The notes: generated by a model from the sequence alone, not told the origin. A stretch of 64,000 nt of DNA from Apostichopus japonicus (GCF_037975245.1 NC_092573.1:23217265-23281264), one strand, 5' to 3'; counted from the stretch's first letter, positions 1-23,350 are shown. A program made the numbers and translations.

Positions 1-128
1 AGCGCTGAGAATAGAATAGAGGAAAGTAAAATAAACAAAAATGTTGTTTGTCATCATATAGCAGAACAAAGAAAAGAAACAAAACAACAGCAATTCAGGT
101 GGTAATAATATGACAGCATAAATACAGC

Positions 129-264
<136 letters not shown>

Positions 265-631
265 GGGAGAACAGACACCGCTATAGAGCAGTCACTGATT
301 AGAAAAAAAAAATCAATTTAGAACACTCCGTTACGATCGGTATATATAGAAATATTAGATTAGTATTGTCGCCAAATTTGCATTTTACTGTCACCCTCAA
401 TACAAATCACTTTGTTCCACTGAGAGTTCAACACTTTATCTCAGGAAGTGTGGTGGAAGAGTTTCCTTTCTTTTAAAAATCTGTCATTAACTCAGATTCT
501 TGTCGGTATAGGACGATGTTTGGTCCTTCACTCCCTCCCCATCGCACACCTACCCCCCCCCCCCCCCCCCGCTTGCATCTCCTGTTCCTCGGAACACCAC
601 TAAAGTAAGAAATCTTCGTGTTGGTACTTAC

Positions 632-1124
632 TATACAATTCCTGGTCTTCCGTTTAGAAGATCTGGATAAAGTGCTTTTCTTTTCACAAAGAGAGCAAAC
701 ACAGCGGTTACAAAAACCTGTCAAGCAATCACAGAATATAGGTAAGTATATCTATCATTCATGGTATGAATAACGGAAAGAACAGAAAGAAACATAAATG
801 GTGATAATAATGATATCATCATTAATAAAAACATAAAAACAAATTGGTATATTTTAGTGAGGAATACTGCTTTAACGGTGGTAAAAATGGCAATGACGGT
901 CTTTGAATTACTTTAATACTGGTTTTATTACGATATGTAAATAATGAAATAGTTTTATAATGTGTTATGACACTCAGGAATTGTAGATTACACAAATCAA
1001 AAGCTAAAAACAAACATTTTTTGTTCAACTATTTACCTATGGGGTGATAAATGTTTATTTAAACTTGTAAATGACTTGTATCGCCTCTGAGTTAAATACC
1101 AAACCACATATATTGAGATGATGA

Positions 1125-1160
<36 letters not shown>

Positions 1161-1563
1161 GGTGAAGGAATGATAGATAGGCCTACATGACACAATATTC
1201 ATTTATTCAGTTCACTTTTCAAGGACCACAGAAACAGCGAACCTTTTGCAATAAAAATTAGGGAGTTGCCGACATCCTTCTCCCAACTACAACCTCCTAC
1301 CGCCACTCCTTCCTTCAACTCCCACCCCTGCCCCACCCACCAACACAGCCTACCCCCACCCTTCACACTACATACTCACCAAGTTAGTAAACAAAGTTTT
1401 TTAAACTGATACATATGTACCCATAATAATTTAATTTAGAACTTACAGCAGGTCCAGCCATAAATGATACTAAATCATATGGATTAAATTTTGGGTTTTC
1501 ACAGTCATAAATTTCGTCGCTGTTATTCTGGGAAGCCATCTTTAATTCAGTTTCGACATTCAT
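632..1563 (-). CDS. stra6-like: STRA6/RBPR2-like retinol transporter, first two coding exons (partial)
   Basis: Two exons join in phase: 1563-1447 (donor GTAAGT) and 717-632 (acceptor TTGACAG, donor GTAAGTACC). The start is either the ATG at 1563 or the in-frame ATG at 1539, which has A at -3 and G at +4. Counting from 1539, a polar acidic N-terminus of about 20 residues with one Cys leads into a hydrophobic segment (LVSFMAGPA then VFVTAVFALFV), followed by a basic cytoplasmic edge and the motif KALYPDLLNGRPGIV. The same layout, with R/K-x-L-W/Y-P-D and GRPG directly after the first membrane helix, is how I remember vertebrate STRA6. That family takes up retinol from retinol-binding protein at the plasma membrane. 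The second exon ends in phase 2 and the next exon was not found in 1-600, so the rest should lie left of the window. The identity rests on a short motif; the exon pair itself is firmer. Confidence 0.62.
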
Positions 1564-3652
1564 GTTTTTCTTATATAACTCTATACGATGAGAGATATAT
1601 GGCCTCTGATTAGGTTTACATAGTCACGAAAATGAATCTTTCTCCGTAGTGTGGTAATCTCTCTTCTGAGTCCTTCTCATTTCAAACATCCGAAAGACAA
1701 AATGACAACCGTGACCATACGATGATGTTTGACATCAGTTCCGACACTCCGTACGAAATTTACCGAATCATTTACAACTAATTACAAATCAAACTCCGAC
1801 AGGAATAACAAACACAAGCAGAGCGTGTCCTAAAAAGATATGTGGTTTTGCAGGCCTAATATACTCAACGCTGCCTACGCGGTAGGCCTGTCAGTAACTT
1901 CCAAACTGTATTTTGATACAGTTCTCTTGATTCTTGAGCCGTTACTTTATAGGATAGTGTGGTTCCCAGGAATGGTTTTATCACTACTGCAAATGGTATG
2001 TAATTTTTGTTACTCCGTAAACTGTGGGATCATATGAACAACACTCTACACAACTAACTAACACATTAGGCTTACTTTGAAAAACACAGGATTTTAAGAT
2101 GTAGAATAAACACATCACAAAATCGACCTTTGCACCTTTTATCAATAATTAACTTCAAAATCTATTAATCATCAAGTTAGTCAGCAACTGTAACAAAAGC
2201 GTAAAAGCAAAGACTATTCTTTTGAGGAGTGCGGTTTTAACTTTTCATTGTATAAGAACGACTTTTTACTGGCTGTCGATTGTTTAATCATTTATTTCAA
2301 TGATATTTGACATTTTTGTACGGTGGTAGGGGCAAAGATCATATATCATCCAGAGTTTGGTGTCTTATTTCAAAATTTCGGTAAAACGGACGTTGCTCGA
2401 ATTCAAAATGGTGCTTTATTTTGCACATTCTGAAGAATATGTTACTGTTTAGGTTGTACCGTACAAATATGTTATATATTTCTTTACAGTACACTAGGAC
2501 TTTTTTGGGGGGAATATTGTCTGCCAGTGGGGGTGGTGAGGGGAGGGGGTGGGGGCTGAGCCTCATGTTATTCTGGTGGTGGTAAGGTGTATACTTGTTA
2601 ATAACAATAGATGAAAGTTAACTCCCTGAGCTTTTATTGAACAAATTTATTTACAACAGAAACGTTTGGTATGATATATAAATGTATTCATAAATCCTGA
2701 GTGTTGTAAGTCATCATCAATTATCAAGAAACTGTGAGTAGTTCATAAAATCCAAATTTATTCTTAGCCAGAATATTTTTAAACCGTCTGGTTCTATTGT
2801 CAACTGCACAACGAGTAATGCTTCTTAGCAAAGGCAACTTGACAGAAACCCATAGCTATAGGGTTAAGGAAAAAGATGTTCATATTGTACTTTTATATAT
2901 TGTTATCAAGGCCTACACCAAAGAACAACTGACGAGTTGTTACAACATCACAATCACTACCAGAGCCTTGGTTTTGCTCTCTCCTCCATTTTTCCTATTT
3001 TATGTTGTTGTCTCAAAGCTAGGTGTTTTTTTAGGAGTAAACATGAGAAATACATTAGTTGTCAGATATTTCTTCAACTTGAACAAATCATCAACCCATC
3101 TTCCCTACTTTTACGGAATTCTATATTTGTGGCAGCTTTCTTTAGCATGCTTAAACTCTTCACTAATGTTGGATGATGTCACAACAAATATGTTCCTACA
3201 TAAAATACATTAATGTAACTTTAAACCAAATTCTGAGCAGATAAATGTAAACTGCTCATATCGTACCGTTACTTATGCTCCGATCATTATTCCCGACAAA
3301 ATTACTCCTGTAAGGAAAGGATTTGGGGGTTCGTTGGTTTGGTCAAGTCACCACAGAGGCCAAAGCCTTTGCTTGAGTCGGTGGTTGAAATATGCAGAAA
3401 AGATAACAGTTCGTGGAGTTGTCTTAGGGCGATGAAAATGTCTACTCTATTTTGCAGCTCCATAAATAAAGTACATGATGGTTTTCACTTACAATGTGTC
3501 ATTTGCTCATACCAAATAATAACACCACATGATAACCCATACTGTAGGACGAGATACGCATGCTGAACATAATTTCATCAAATACACCAATCCAGAAGAT
3601 TTTTGATATATAGATTCCCAAACTTTGTCAAATGACAATATATTTCATATCA
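1564..3652. other. Intergenic between STRA6-like gene 5' end and SIRT6 3' end
   Basis: Both flanking genes are on the minus strand, so this holds the STRA6-like promoter/5' UTR (near 1564-1750) and the SIRT6 3' UTR (descending from 3652). Candidate minus-strand AATAAA signals appear as TTTATT on the plus strand, for example near 2648 and 2757. A 138-codon plus-strand open frame at 2797-3213 is AT-rich and matches nothing I recognise. AGGCCTA-type motifs occur at about 1852 and 1883. Confidence 0.6.
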
Positions 3653-6600
3653 TCAACAAGTTATGTCCTCTGACATTTTGCCACCATTACTTTTATCTTT
3701 CGTATCAACGATTAGAGTTTCTTCTGTTTTAATATTCTTCCCTGGATCCTCTCCTGTGCATAGCGCGGTCTCTTCTCTATCGTTCACTGTTTCCTTGACA
3801 ACAGGCTTCTCTGCCACGACCGATTCTCCCCCTTTAATGTAGCTGATGTCGCCGTTAGCCGTACAATGACGTTTGACATCTAAATCATTCACGTCAGCAG
3901 GACGAGTCCTTTTAGTACCACTTTCTTGGTCAACGTTCACTTCTCCTGATCTCAGATCACTCCCAGAGATGAATTTATCTTCAGTCTCTGATGTCTCATC
4001 ACAATTTCCATCTTTAAATGTGGGACATTTGTCTAGGTCTGGTTTTAAATCTTGTGAATGACCCAGGCTTTGTGGATCAACTACAACCTCGAGTTTACAT
4101 TTCCCCTGACTGACGGTGGGTTTTGCATCGGCTCCGTTGCAAATGTTTTTGAAAGTTTCTTCCTTCCACTCCGGAATGTCGACCCCCAGTTGAGTCATGA
4201 CCTTTGACATGACCTCGTCCACATATCCAAAGATTCGGACGTCAGCTCTCTTGTCCTATTTGAAGAAGAGTGGGATAGCAATGAACCAAGAACTATATCT
4301 AAAAAGTCTTTTTAAATCAAATGAAATGTACTGTATTGTATAGCACGATACGCCATACCGAAAGGTAATATCTTGGTATGGTAATCTCTATTATTAGAGG
4401 TAATATCGAACCAAATATTCACAAAGCCCACTAAGATGTTGCTGATGAAAATGTCTCCATCTTTGTACAATTCATTGCCAGCCAGCCCAATGACGTTAAA
4501 CTGAAGTTATGAGCAAAGACATAGTGTAAACAAATAAGGTCATACATAACCCCAAAGAGATAACTTGCAATTGCTGGATGTCCCACAGACAACAGCAGCA
4601 ACTTTTGTTTTGTATCAGCTGTTTAAACGGCAAAAGCTGGTCAACAAATAGTAATCTAAAACGCAAAGTATGACTGATGATGCACATTAGTGTTTCAGTA
4701 TTAAAAAGAAAATTAATAAACTAGTGATTGCTTTTCGAACTACCTCCATGTTAGCCTAGCCTCACAGATGGCTGTGGTTGTCCCACTAAGTAGCATTGAC
4801 ACTACATGTTTACTCTTTCTGACAGTATTAATGAAGTAAACATCTGTTTGGATTCTTATGCAACAGACTATTTAACAACAATATCTTCTGTTATCATGTA
4901 TTTATGTGGGGGAGGGGGGGGGGGGAGAATGAGGGAGACCCAACACTGGAAAATGAAGTCAATCCCTGTAAAATATTGTGTTTCTACCAAAAGAACAAAT
5001 AATTCAACCATAAAGAAAGAAATCAGAACTTACATATCTTGTGGGTTGGAGATTAACAATGGCTAATTTTCCACCATTTTTCTTCGTGAGTAAGGGTAAG
5101 GTTCCACTCGGGACGATTTGTAGAGATGTTCCCAGGCAAATAGACAGATCAGCTTCCCTGTAAGGACAGACAGATTTCAATATCACAGACTCAGTAATGT
5201 CATCAATCCTAATCTTCAAATGTTCTTCATTTATGCTTTTATACAGTTCTTCACACACAACACAGAAATGGAATGCCATTAGTAATTATGCAGAATCTTA
5301 CAGGAATGGGGGCGGGTGGGGGGGGGAAGAGTGGGAAGGGGGAGGGGAGGTTACTTCTTTGGAGTAAAGATAAGGAACAGTTTGGCCTCCTACATCATCT
5401 CTTGACCACTAATGATACCTTAACTACTTGCAAACTGAGATTTACTGGTACTTTGGCAGCTATTGAAAGATATTTCAAACACTTTTAAAATTGACAATGA
5501 GTGATAACTCTAACACCGACTAAGAACAAAAAGGAAAAAGAATAAAAAAGCAGAGAAAACCATTGCTGCTCTCAATTCCTTCATTGTGAGGAATTCTGGT
5601 AATTCTAAACTTTGACATTTTCAACTATATAAAATCTGTAAAATTGCACAAGAATTTTTGGTTTGTTTTTTTATATCTGAACATGAAACTACAGTACAAG
5701 CCCCATCCAGTAAAGCTGAAATGAAATACCTGGAGTATTTATCTGCAAGTTCAAGATCAGTTTCAGGTAAAGCATCCTCCCAATCTAGGATGGTGTCTCT
5801 CAATTTACCCCTGATGAAGGACAAAACAAACCAAGAAGAAGAAGAATAAGTACTAAAGTCATTCCAAATTTACCAGGATCAAGCTCCGAAACTTACAATC
5901 CACAAAGGCAGGGCAGCGAAGAATTCTGTATAAAAATTCTGAAAAGTGGCCCTTTTTGTTAGCAAAAGGTAGCCTTTTCCAATATGTGCAATGGAAAAGT
6001 AATTTTTTTACTGAAAGACTCCCCATTTGTTGAAAACCTTAAGATCAAATAGTAACTAGAAGTGTCCTTTGGTTGAAGAAACAATCAAATACTGCAATTT
6101 TTAGTACAGGGTGCAAAGGGGATCCAGTTTGATCCAGGGAAATTTCACCGGAGTGGCACTGTATAATTTGGACTCTCCCTCCTCCCCCCACCCCTGGTAA
6201 GATTGTATCCTGTTCTGCTACCCCTGACAACCCATCCTGAAGGATGATAAAGAGAGGAGGATCTAACTAACCAGTTTTTGACATATTCGTAATGAAAGAA
6301 ACCTTATTCTATAATCATATATTCCACTCATATACCACAAGGGAACACTTACCAGATACTGAATTGTTTGGACCACCCTATGACTAAACCCTTTATCTAT
6401 TTATTAGACATAAAAAACCAAAAAGACCACTCACCGGCACTTTCCCCTAGATTTCATTTGGGAACAGACCTTTCCAGTGGGTTTCAGACCCAATGTTGGA
6501 ACAGCTGTTGGCTGGACATATTCTCTGCATTAGAAAGAAATACATAATATATTCCAAAGGCTCATTTCACAGAAAAGATAATTGACAACACACCTTAATA

Positions 6601-9101
6601 TACTTAAATACAGTAACGACTAAAACTATTATTGGAAATTGTCTTTTTATCAGGACTTAAACCAGTTAATAATTGAGCAATCACAAATATTCCTATCAGT
6701 GTCATTGTGAATGGAAAAAAATGTTGTCTTAATACTCAAGTTTGCATATTCAATTTAAATTAGACTTACTTTAAAATAAATATTAAACACAGATATGGAA
6801 ATTAAACCACATCGGCAGTTCATCTTATAGTAATGGTGTACTATGGTAAAGAAAAAACTTATCCTTGGAAGTTTACCTGTGACATTTATCACATTTCTCT
6901 GTAAACATGTTCCCATGTAGTTCTGACATCTTCTTCCTGAAAATTAATATAAGATACATGATAATATGAGAACATTAAAAATGATTTAAAAAGTCATCAA
7001 ATATTGCGTTTTATATTTAACTTTTGTTATACATTACTATTAATTACATAATTTAACTATAATTTTGCCACTAAAAATTGACTAATCACACAATATTAAC
7101 AGTTTAGTGTCCCACTATGTTTATAACTATAATTTTGCTACTAACAGTTTACTAAATACATACACACAATATTAACAGTTGAGTGTCCCACTATGTTTAA
7201 ACTGTAATTTTGCTACTAACAGTTGACTAATACATACACAATATTAACAGTTTAGTGTCCCACTATGGTTATAACTATAATTTTGCTACTAACAGTTGAC
7301 TAATACATACACACAATATTAACAATTGAGTGTCCCACTATGTTTATAACTATAATTTTGCCACTAACAGTTGACTAATATATACACACAATATTAACAG
7401 TTCAGTATCCCAATATGTTTATAACTCTTATAACCCTTGTCAATACAACATTTTAGTTTTGCAGCAGATGGACTTAGTCAAGCATTGAAGAAAACCATAC
7501 TAAAAACCTTCTGCATGCGACATGCAAATTTTCAATTTTCCAGAAGAGAAAATTGAACAAAGAAATAAAGAATGATACTTGAATACCTTGTCATCTCATG
7601 TCATCTCATCTAAACCTTCTTTTTGCTAAGTCTACATGACAAATGCTATCCAACTAAGAATCTTGTCAAAGCTCTGGGAGAACAATCTGTTACCCTAACA
7701 TCTCATTACCCTTCAGAATTGTACTTCTGGAGGCAACACAACAAATTTCACATCTGATGGATGAAAAAATCACTTGAAGATGGGTTGAGGTTCTTACCTT
7801 GGAAAGCCAGACTTAAGGTGCAAACCATCCACATTCTGTGTAACTACGTATGTTAATTTGCCTGCTTTTTCAAGGCCCAGTAGGGCCATGTGTGTTAGAG
7901 TCGGTTGAGCAGAGTCAAAGGTAATGTTGACATCTGGTTTTTTACCCTCTTTCTCCAGAGTCCAAACCCCCTTTGGTCCTCTGAAAAATATCAAATTAAC
8001 AAAAAGTAAATTTAAATTGACTTAAAAAAAAAACAGTTTAAAATGTACACATGTTCCAGCTAGCTATTCATGTTCCACTCTGACTGAGTAAGTTCTTTTT
8101 TTTTCTTTTCAATTTTCTGAAAATTTCTTTAGAAAGCAATAAGCATATAGCTTTTTTCATTTATTCATGTTTTTATTCACTGCTCACATCTTACAGTCTT
8201 ATATTTTGCTGACACTTCTCTCATATAAATTGCAAGTTACACATTTCTACATATTTTAGAGGGACTAATTCAGGGTTAAGGAAACATAACATTTGCTTCA
8301 CATAACTTGAAAAATTAGTTTCTACAAACCTGAAATCGGGTATCCCTGCTGATGTGCTGATGCCAGCACCTGTGTGAGCAACAATTCCATTGGAGCTATG
8401 AATTAACTTCACCAGTTCATCTATTTTGGTTTGGAGGATATCTGGAGGGTCAAATTTCTACAGAGGAAAAAAATGTGACAGCAATTTACAGGGCCTGCAT
8501 AGTCTTTGAGACAAAGCACATGCATCCTGGCAAACATTCTGCTGGGAAATGCATACAGTATCGTAGTACGACCAGGGAGCAGCTAGTAACACTAACAGCT
8601 CCCTGGTACGACTTAAAAAAATGAGATGCTAACGTTACAGCAGAGAATACATCCCTGCAAAGTCAACTGCTTCAGGCCAGATAGCTAGTAGCCAGATGCT
8701 AGTAGATAATTCATAGTCTTAAGTTAGGGCTATTAGGGCTAACATGATATGTATTAAAGGCAAGTCATATTTATTCTTAATGTTACTAGGCCTTGACTGC
8801 TACTAGTACTACTAGCCACTGGTATCTAGGCCTAGATCGTTTTGCTAAGATATCACCCGATTATTGCACAAAAGTGTCCAACATTCTTGACTACCGGGGC
8901 AGCGGCCTCTGCTTATCGGCATTACTAACTGGCGCTCTAGCCTGTCTCTCAATCTACTGTAGCATAGGGCTAGGCCACAGTAGGCCTAGGCTATACTGTA
9001 TTGCCATCGGCCTTGATTCAATTTAGCGACAATACCTCAGGTGCACCACATTTGCCCTTATTATCATACGGTGAAAGTCCATCTGAATAATTAACAGACA
9101 T
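3653..9101 (-). CDS. SIRT6: SIRT6, NAD+-dependent protein deacylase / ADP-ribosyltransferase
   Basis: Eight coding exons in consistent phase: 9101-9036, 8457-8330, 7980-7798, 6936-6877, 6524-6435, 5810-5730, 5157-5034, 4255-3653 (1335 bp, 444 aa). The N-terminus [19 protein letters not shown] closely matches vertebrate SIRT6. Visible catalytic features are the NAD-binding GAGIS loop (G52-S56), PDFR (62-65), TQNVDGLH (112-119), catalytic His133 in ELHGN, and zinc ligands Cys141, Cys144, Cys166 and Cys175. GTSLQI and NLQPT mark the C-terminal part of the Rossmann fold. In the family this nuclear enzyme removes acetyl and long acyl groups from histone H3 K9/K18/K56 and acts in DNA repair and glucose control. 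The protein is longer than the 355-aa human form because exon 8 encodes a long charged tail (about 270-444), with basic patches (TKRTRP, VKRH) that may be nuclear localisation signals. Divergent to the C9orf85-like gene. Confidence 0.97.
7054..7420. repeat. Tandem repeat, about 73-bp unit, five copies (SIRT6 intron 3)
   Basis: Five imperfect head-to-tail copies, each starting ACTATAATTTTGC(C/T)ACTAA, continuing through a CACAATATTAACAGTT block and ending GTGTCCCACTATG. The copies differ by small indels (68-77 bp). The array lies between SIRT6 exons 3 and 4 and is not coding. Confidence 0.93.
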
Positions 9102-9610
9102 GGCGAGACGTATCAAGTTTTAACAAAACATGGGCAACAAACAAGTCAACAAATATTGACGAAAATGACGACGGCGGTTAAAATTTGGAAGCTGCAGCTA
9201 GGGACTACTTGACAACTATGGAGGCTGACATTTTGTTATCCTTGGCAAAGATAGTAATAATATTTGTAAATTAAAGGATACGTTATTTAAAATATGTATT
9301 TATGGTTGGTAAAACACATTTATATGAGGATTAATTTTTTTACTTGAATCTTACCCATATATTTTAAAGATGTGTATTTTACTGCTATTATGTTTCAACA
9401 TTTATAATCTACGCTCATAACATTGGTTCGTCATACGTCCATTACACGTTCACATAGCTATGAATTATCCCCAGACATGTACGCAAAATAATTTCTTTTC
9501 GCGGAACCACTTTCAACCTAGCTGGATTGCAACACATCGCGAGAGACTATTCAATACACGTGAAACTCTTCTAAGCAATTTGTAAAAATTGTATCAAGAA
9601 AAGTGTCAAT
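9102..9610. promoter_or_regulatory. Shared divergent promoter region of SIRT6 and C9orf85-like gene
   Basis: Only 509 bp separate the two start codons, so both 5' UTRs and promoters must sit here. A CACGTG E-box is at 9557-9562, about 50 bp upstream of the C9orf85-like ATG. I see no convincing TATA box at a sensible distance from either start. The shared-promoter interpretation is inferred from spacing. Confidence 0.6.
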
Positions 9611-11403
9611 ATGAGTGTACAGCGAGGAAATTACAAGAAGAAAGGACAAAAGTATAAAAACTCTTCAAAATTTAAAAACAATCTTCATGACAACAGCAAA
9701 AGGACGCAGGAAATAAACAGTATGGTAATCTCTGAAGTTTGCAAGAGATGCATGCAGATCATCCAATGGAAGATTCAGTACAAAAAGTACAAACAGCTCA
9801 CCCAACCTAAGAAATGGTAAAACTAACATTATGCAACTTTTCAGTTTGTCGCTTTTAAGTCTGCATTAAGGTCTTATGCTATGTTAGGAAGAATGAGGTA
9901 ATTAGAAACGTAAAGGACAGTCATTTTGTAGCAAATACAACTAATAACAATGTTAGACATAGTATTAGTAATGCAACAGATTCTGTACATTGAGTTCTTT
10001 TGCTGTGTGCTGAGCATGCCATAAGTATAGGTCACTCACATATTACAATACATCATTATCTTAACCATAACTGGTTTGTAAAGATTGATAATTGCTATAC
10101 TAATAAAGCCTCAAAGTGTGTATGTCACATCAGCTTGCAGTTACTTGGATGAAGTTTGCAAACTGTTGATAGTCAAGTTATTTATCCCCACCTTGGTAAA
10201 TTGCATGTAATAATACACACCAGACACATTTCAGCTTATTAAGCCTAGTAGCCAGTGCCAATGAATATTCCAACTGTCAAATAATTTTACCAATATGTGA
10301 TGAACCTTTTGAGACATTGTGATTACTTAAGCAAGCCTAGCAAGTTTGAAGTCAATATACAGTAGTCATGTTTTCATTTTCTTGCCCATGAATTCTTTTC
10401 AGTACAAAATGTTTACAGAAGACAGTGAAGAAAGCCTACTACGTAATTTGCAGCAAATGTGCAAAGGATAATAGGACTTGTGCCAAATGTGGTGAAAAGG
10501 CAGAAATAATACACGAGTAAGTATTTCTTTTCCAGTAGATGTGATTGAAATAGTGTGTAGTGTACATGCATAAAATGATGTGTGTATATGGTGGCAAAGC
10601 AACTAATTTTGTATTTTTGTAGCACTTGTTATATGTGTTATAAACATATGCGACCTCCCCTTAGTCTCTGCTAATAACCCTTTTGATAAAAGTTCACTTG
10701 TCAATAAATGCAAAATGATCCTGCCCAATCACCTTCATCATTAGTATCTGCCTATTTAAAGATAAATTGAGATATATCTTAAATTCTTACCTCCCCACAC
10801 CTCTTACCGTCCTTCCCAACAACCAGATTCCTTCTGACAATGGGGATTTGGTTTCTTGCATTAGTAGAGTACCTACTACCTTGTTAGACCACAGCAAGGA
10901 ACCTTTCATAATGGCTGGCAACCTATCATCATCTGGTTCTGCTCTATAAGAGCCATGAGTTCTGCTAGAACAGGATTTTCGGCCCCTGACGTCGGGAATA
11001 AAATGGCCAGGCATGTGCTCACCCGATGGCTCTCCCTATTGCTATTTTACTTTTCTTATTCTTTTTCTTCATGATTTGTGTTAGGAATACACCTACTGCC
11101 TCAGAAGCTGCTGCTCAACAGAGTGCTTTAGAGGCAGAGCTGCGTTACATGACAGAGAGGGAACGGAGAGCTTACTATAGGAATCAGAGGAAGGTAAAAG
11201 TTGATGAGGAGGGACCAGATTCATGTGATGGAAATGATGATCTTGAAGAAGATGGAGATAATGATTCATCATCTACAGAGGATGGTATAATAGAAGAGGA
11301 GTTTGAGGAGGATTTAAAAACAGACCTACAAAACTTAACATTATCAGGACAGTCTGAGAAAACTGGAGATGACGATGCAAGCCCATCTGATGTCTTGAGA
11401 TAA
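9611..11403 (+). CDS. C9orf85: C9orf85-like zinc-ribbon-type protein
   Basis: Three exons in phase: 9611-9816, 10403-10516, 11085-11403 (639 bp, 212 aa). The start MSVQRGNYKKKGQKYKN, the segment EVCKRCMQIIQWKIQYKKYK and the following PKKCTKCLQKTVKKAYYVIC match human C9orf85. Four CxxC knuckles (CKRC, CTKC, CSKC, CAKC) within about residues 45-105 suggest one or two bound zinc ions. The C-terminal half has a segment rich in Arg, Glu and Tyr (LRYMTERERRAYYRNQRK) and then a strongly acidic, Ser-rich tail, probably disordered. The molecular function of the family is not known to me. A possible poly(A) signal AATAAA is at 12231-12236. The intron sequence 11026-11084 is open in frame with exon 3, but the splice acceptor TTAG at 11081-11084 sets the exon start. 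Confidence 0.93.
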
Positions 11404-13114
11404 AATTACTATATTTGATGTAACTTTGGGAGTGATGGAAAATGCATTGAGTGGCTGTTGAATGGTTTTCATACTTTTAATAGCATATTTACGGGCACTA
11501 CTGCTGATCTTGTTTAGTGAACCCATATATAAGACACTCCTATATTAATATTAATAATATGAAGTCAGTCAACAGTTCATAATACTTATCAAGAATTATC
11601 AGTTTGTCAAGTTAATCTGTAAATTGATGCTTCTATGAATGTGAGATTTCACTTTTGGGTCATTCCTGGCTTCCCCAATACACACAGTTTAACAAATAGC
11701 CTAATCGTTTGTTATTCGGAAATGTAACAACCTTTTGATACTGAATAGCTAATCCAGTATGAAGAATCTTTTCTGCTCATAATACATTTTCCTTCGACTC
11801 ACGTAGGGAATTAGTTAGACTCTTAATTACACTAAAAATGATGCCATATGCTTTAATAGTCTAATAGATTAACAATTTTCAGTTGGTGATATAACAAATC
11901 AAAGGTTTATCTCCCTCTATGTTTTATCACCCTTGAATTTCATGGGTTTTTTTAAGGGGGGGGGGAGGAGAGAGGGGGGAGTACAAAAGGGCCAATGGGA
12001 AGGAGGTGGTGAGAGGGGGAAGATGTCTTAACTTCTTCTTTGGTAAACCGGTTGTGGTTTGTCGTTGCCCATACATAATTTGGATACCAGATGACAAAGA
12101 AACAGAAAAGAAATACCTGATGAATGTTTTAATGTGTATTTCTTTTATTTCAAAATTAAAACTGTCGTTCGGTAAAAGATCAATTTCGTATAATCACTCA
12201 TATGATATCACTGCCATCTTTATAAATAGTAATAAATTGTCACTTTGTTCCTTACAATAAGTCCAGGTGTTTTGCTCTATACAGTTGGTTGTGTTGGTCA
12301 TGTACCACTGAAAGTTAAAATACTTTTCTTAAGAGGTGTAAAGGCCTTTTTTACTCCAAATGACTCAATGATGCATAGTGTTATGTAGGTAATAACTTAC
12401 ACACTGTGATAGCAGAAGTAAGGTCAAATGAGTGGATCCTCATTGTCTTTCATGACATATACCCTTAACATCCCTCCTCCCCCCCCCCAACCCTCAGGGT
12501 ATCATGTGGCATCTTCACTTTGTGACTTTCTTTCCTGATTGGCAAGTTCATTTCCAACATCCAGCTGCTAATAAATTACATCAGTTGCCATAAAATGCCA
12601 TATTAGTGAGAACAAATTGCTTCCAAGTTGGGTCACAAGGTCACTTTCTGATCCACTCAAACTTTTAACTTGTTTTCAAACTATTATTGAAGCCATGTCA
12701 TGACTCTGCCATGCACCTTTGAACTCCCCAAATGGTCTTCAACATCGATAGACATGACTTGCGACTCCTTGTAACAATCCATCAAGTCAGTGCCAACCTC
12801 AACTCTACCAAATATTGGCTTTTTGACATGCTTATTAGATTATCTGTTTGCTCCGGTTCAAACACAACCTTTTCTAAATCTTCTCATGTTTTTTAATTCA
12901 TGTAAAAACAAATACTGTTCAATACAAAAAAGATCTGTTATTTCCAAAGTTCAGGAATATTCCATTTTCATCTGTCTGCATCTGCAATCGTCTAACGTTG
13001 GTAGACTTAGCGTTTCCAGAGAGAGTGATTGTTTTCTGCCTCAGATTCTGCTATCTCACTACTGTAGACTTGTAGGGGGTTTTCCCCTCCCAGACCCTTG
13101 TAGCGGTGTTTACG
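11404..13114. other. Convergent intergenic region, C9orf85-like / TIMM44 3' ends
   Basis: The two genes face each other here, so the span should be mostly 3' UTR. A plus-strand AATAAA is at 12231-12236. Minus-strand candidates for TIMM44 are ATTAAA (plus TTTAAT) at 12892-12897 and AATAAA (plus TTTATT) at 12144-12149. A poly-G tract lies near 11956-11966 and a poly-C tract near 12478-12488. The 116-codon open frame at 12790-13140 overlaps the TIMM44 last exon antisense and I do not consider it a gene. Confidence 0.6.

Positions 13115-23350
<10,236 letters not shown>

Noticed and set aside
2797-3213. 138-codon plus-strand open frame
   Set aside because: Hydrophobic, AT-biased composition, no recognised domain or splice partner, and it lies in probable SIRT6 3' UTR sequence. 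It remains the longest unexplained frame in this stretch.
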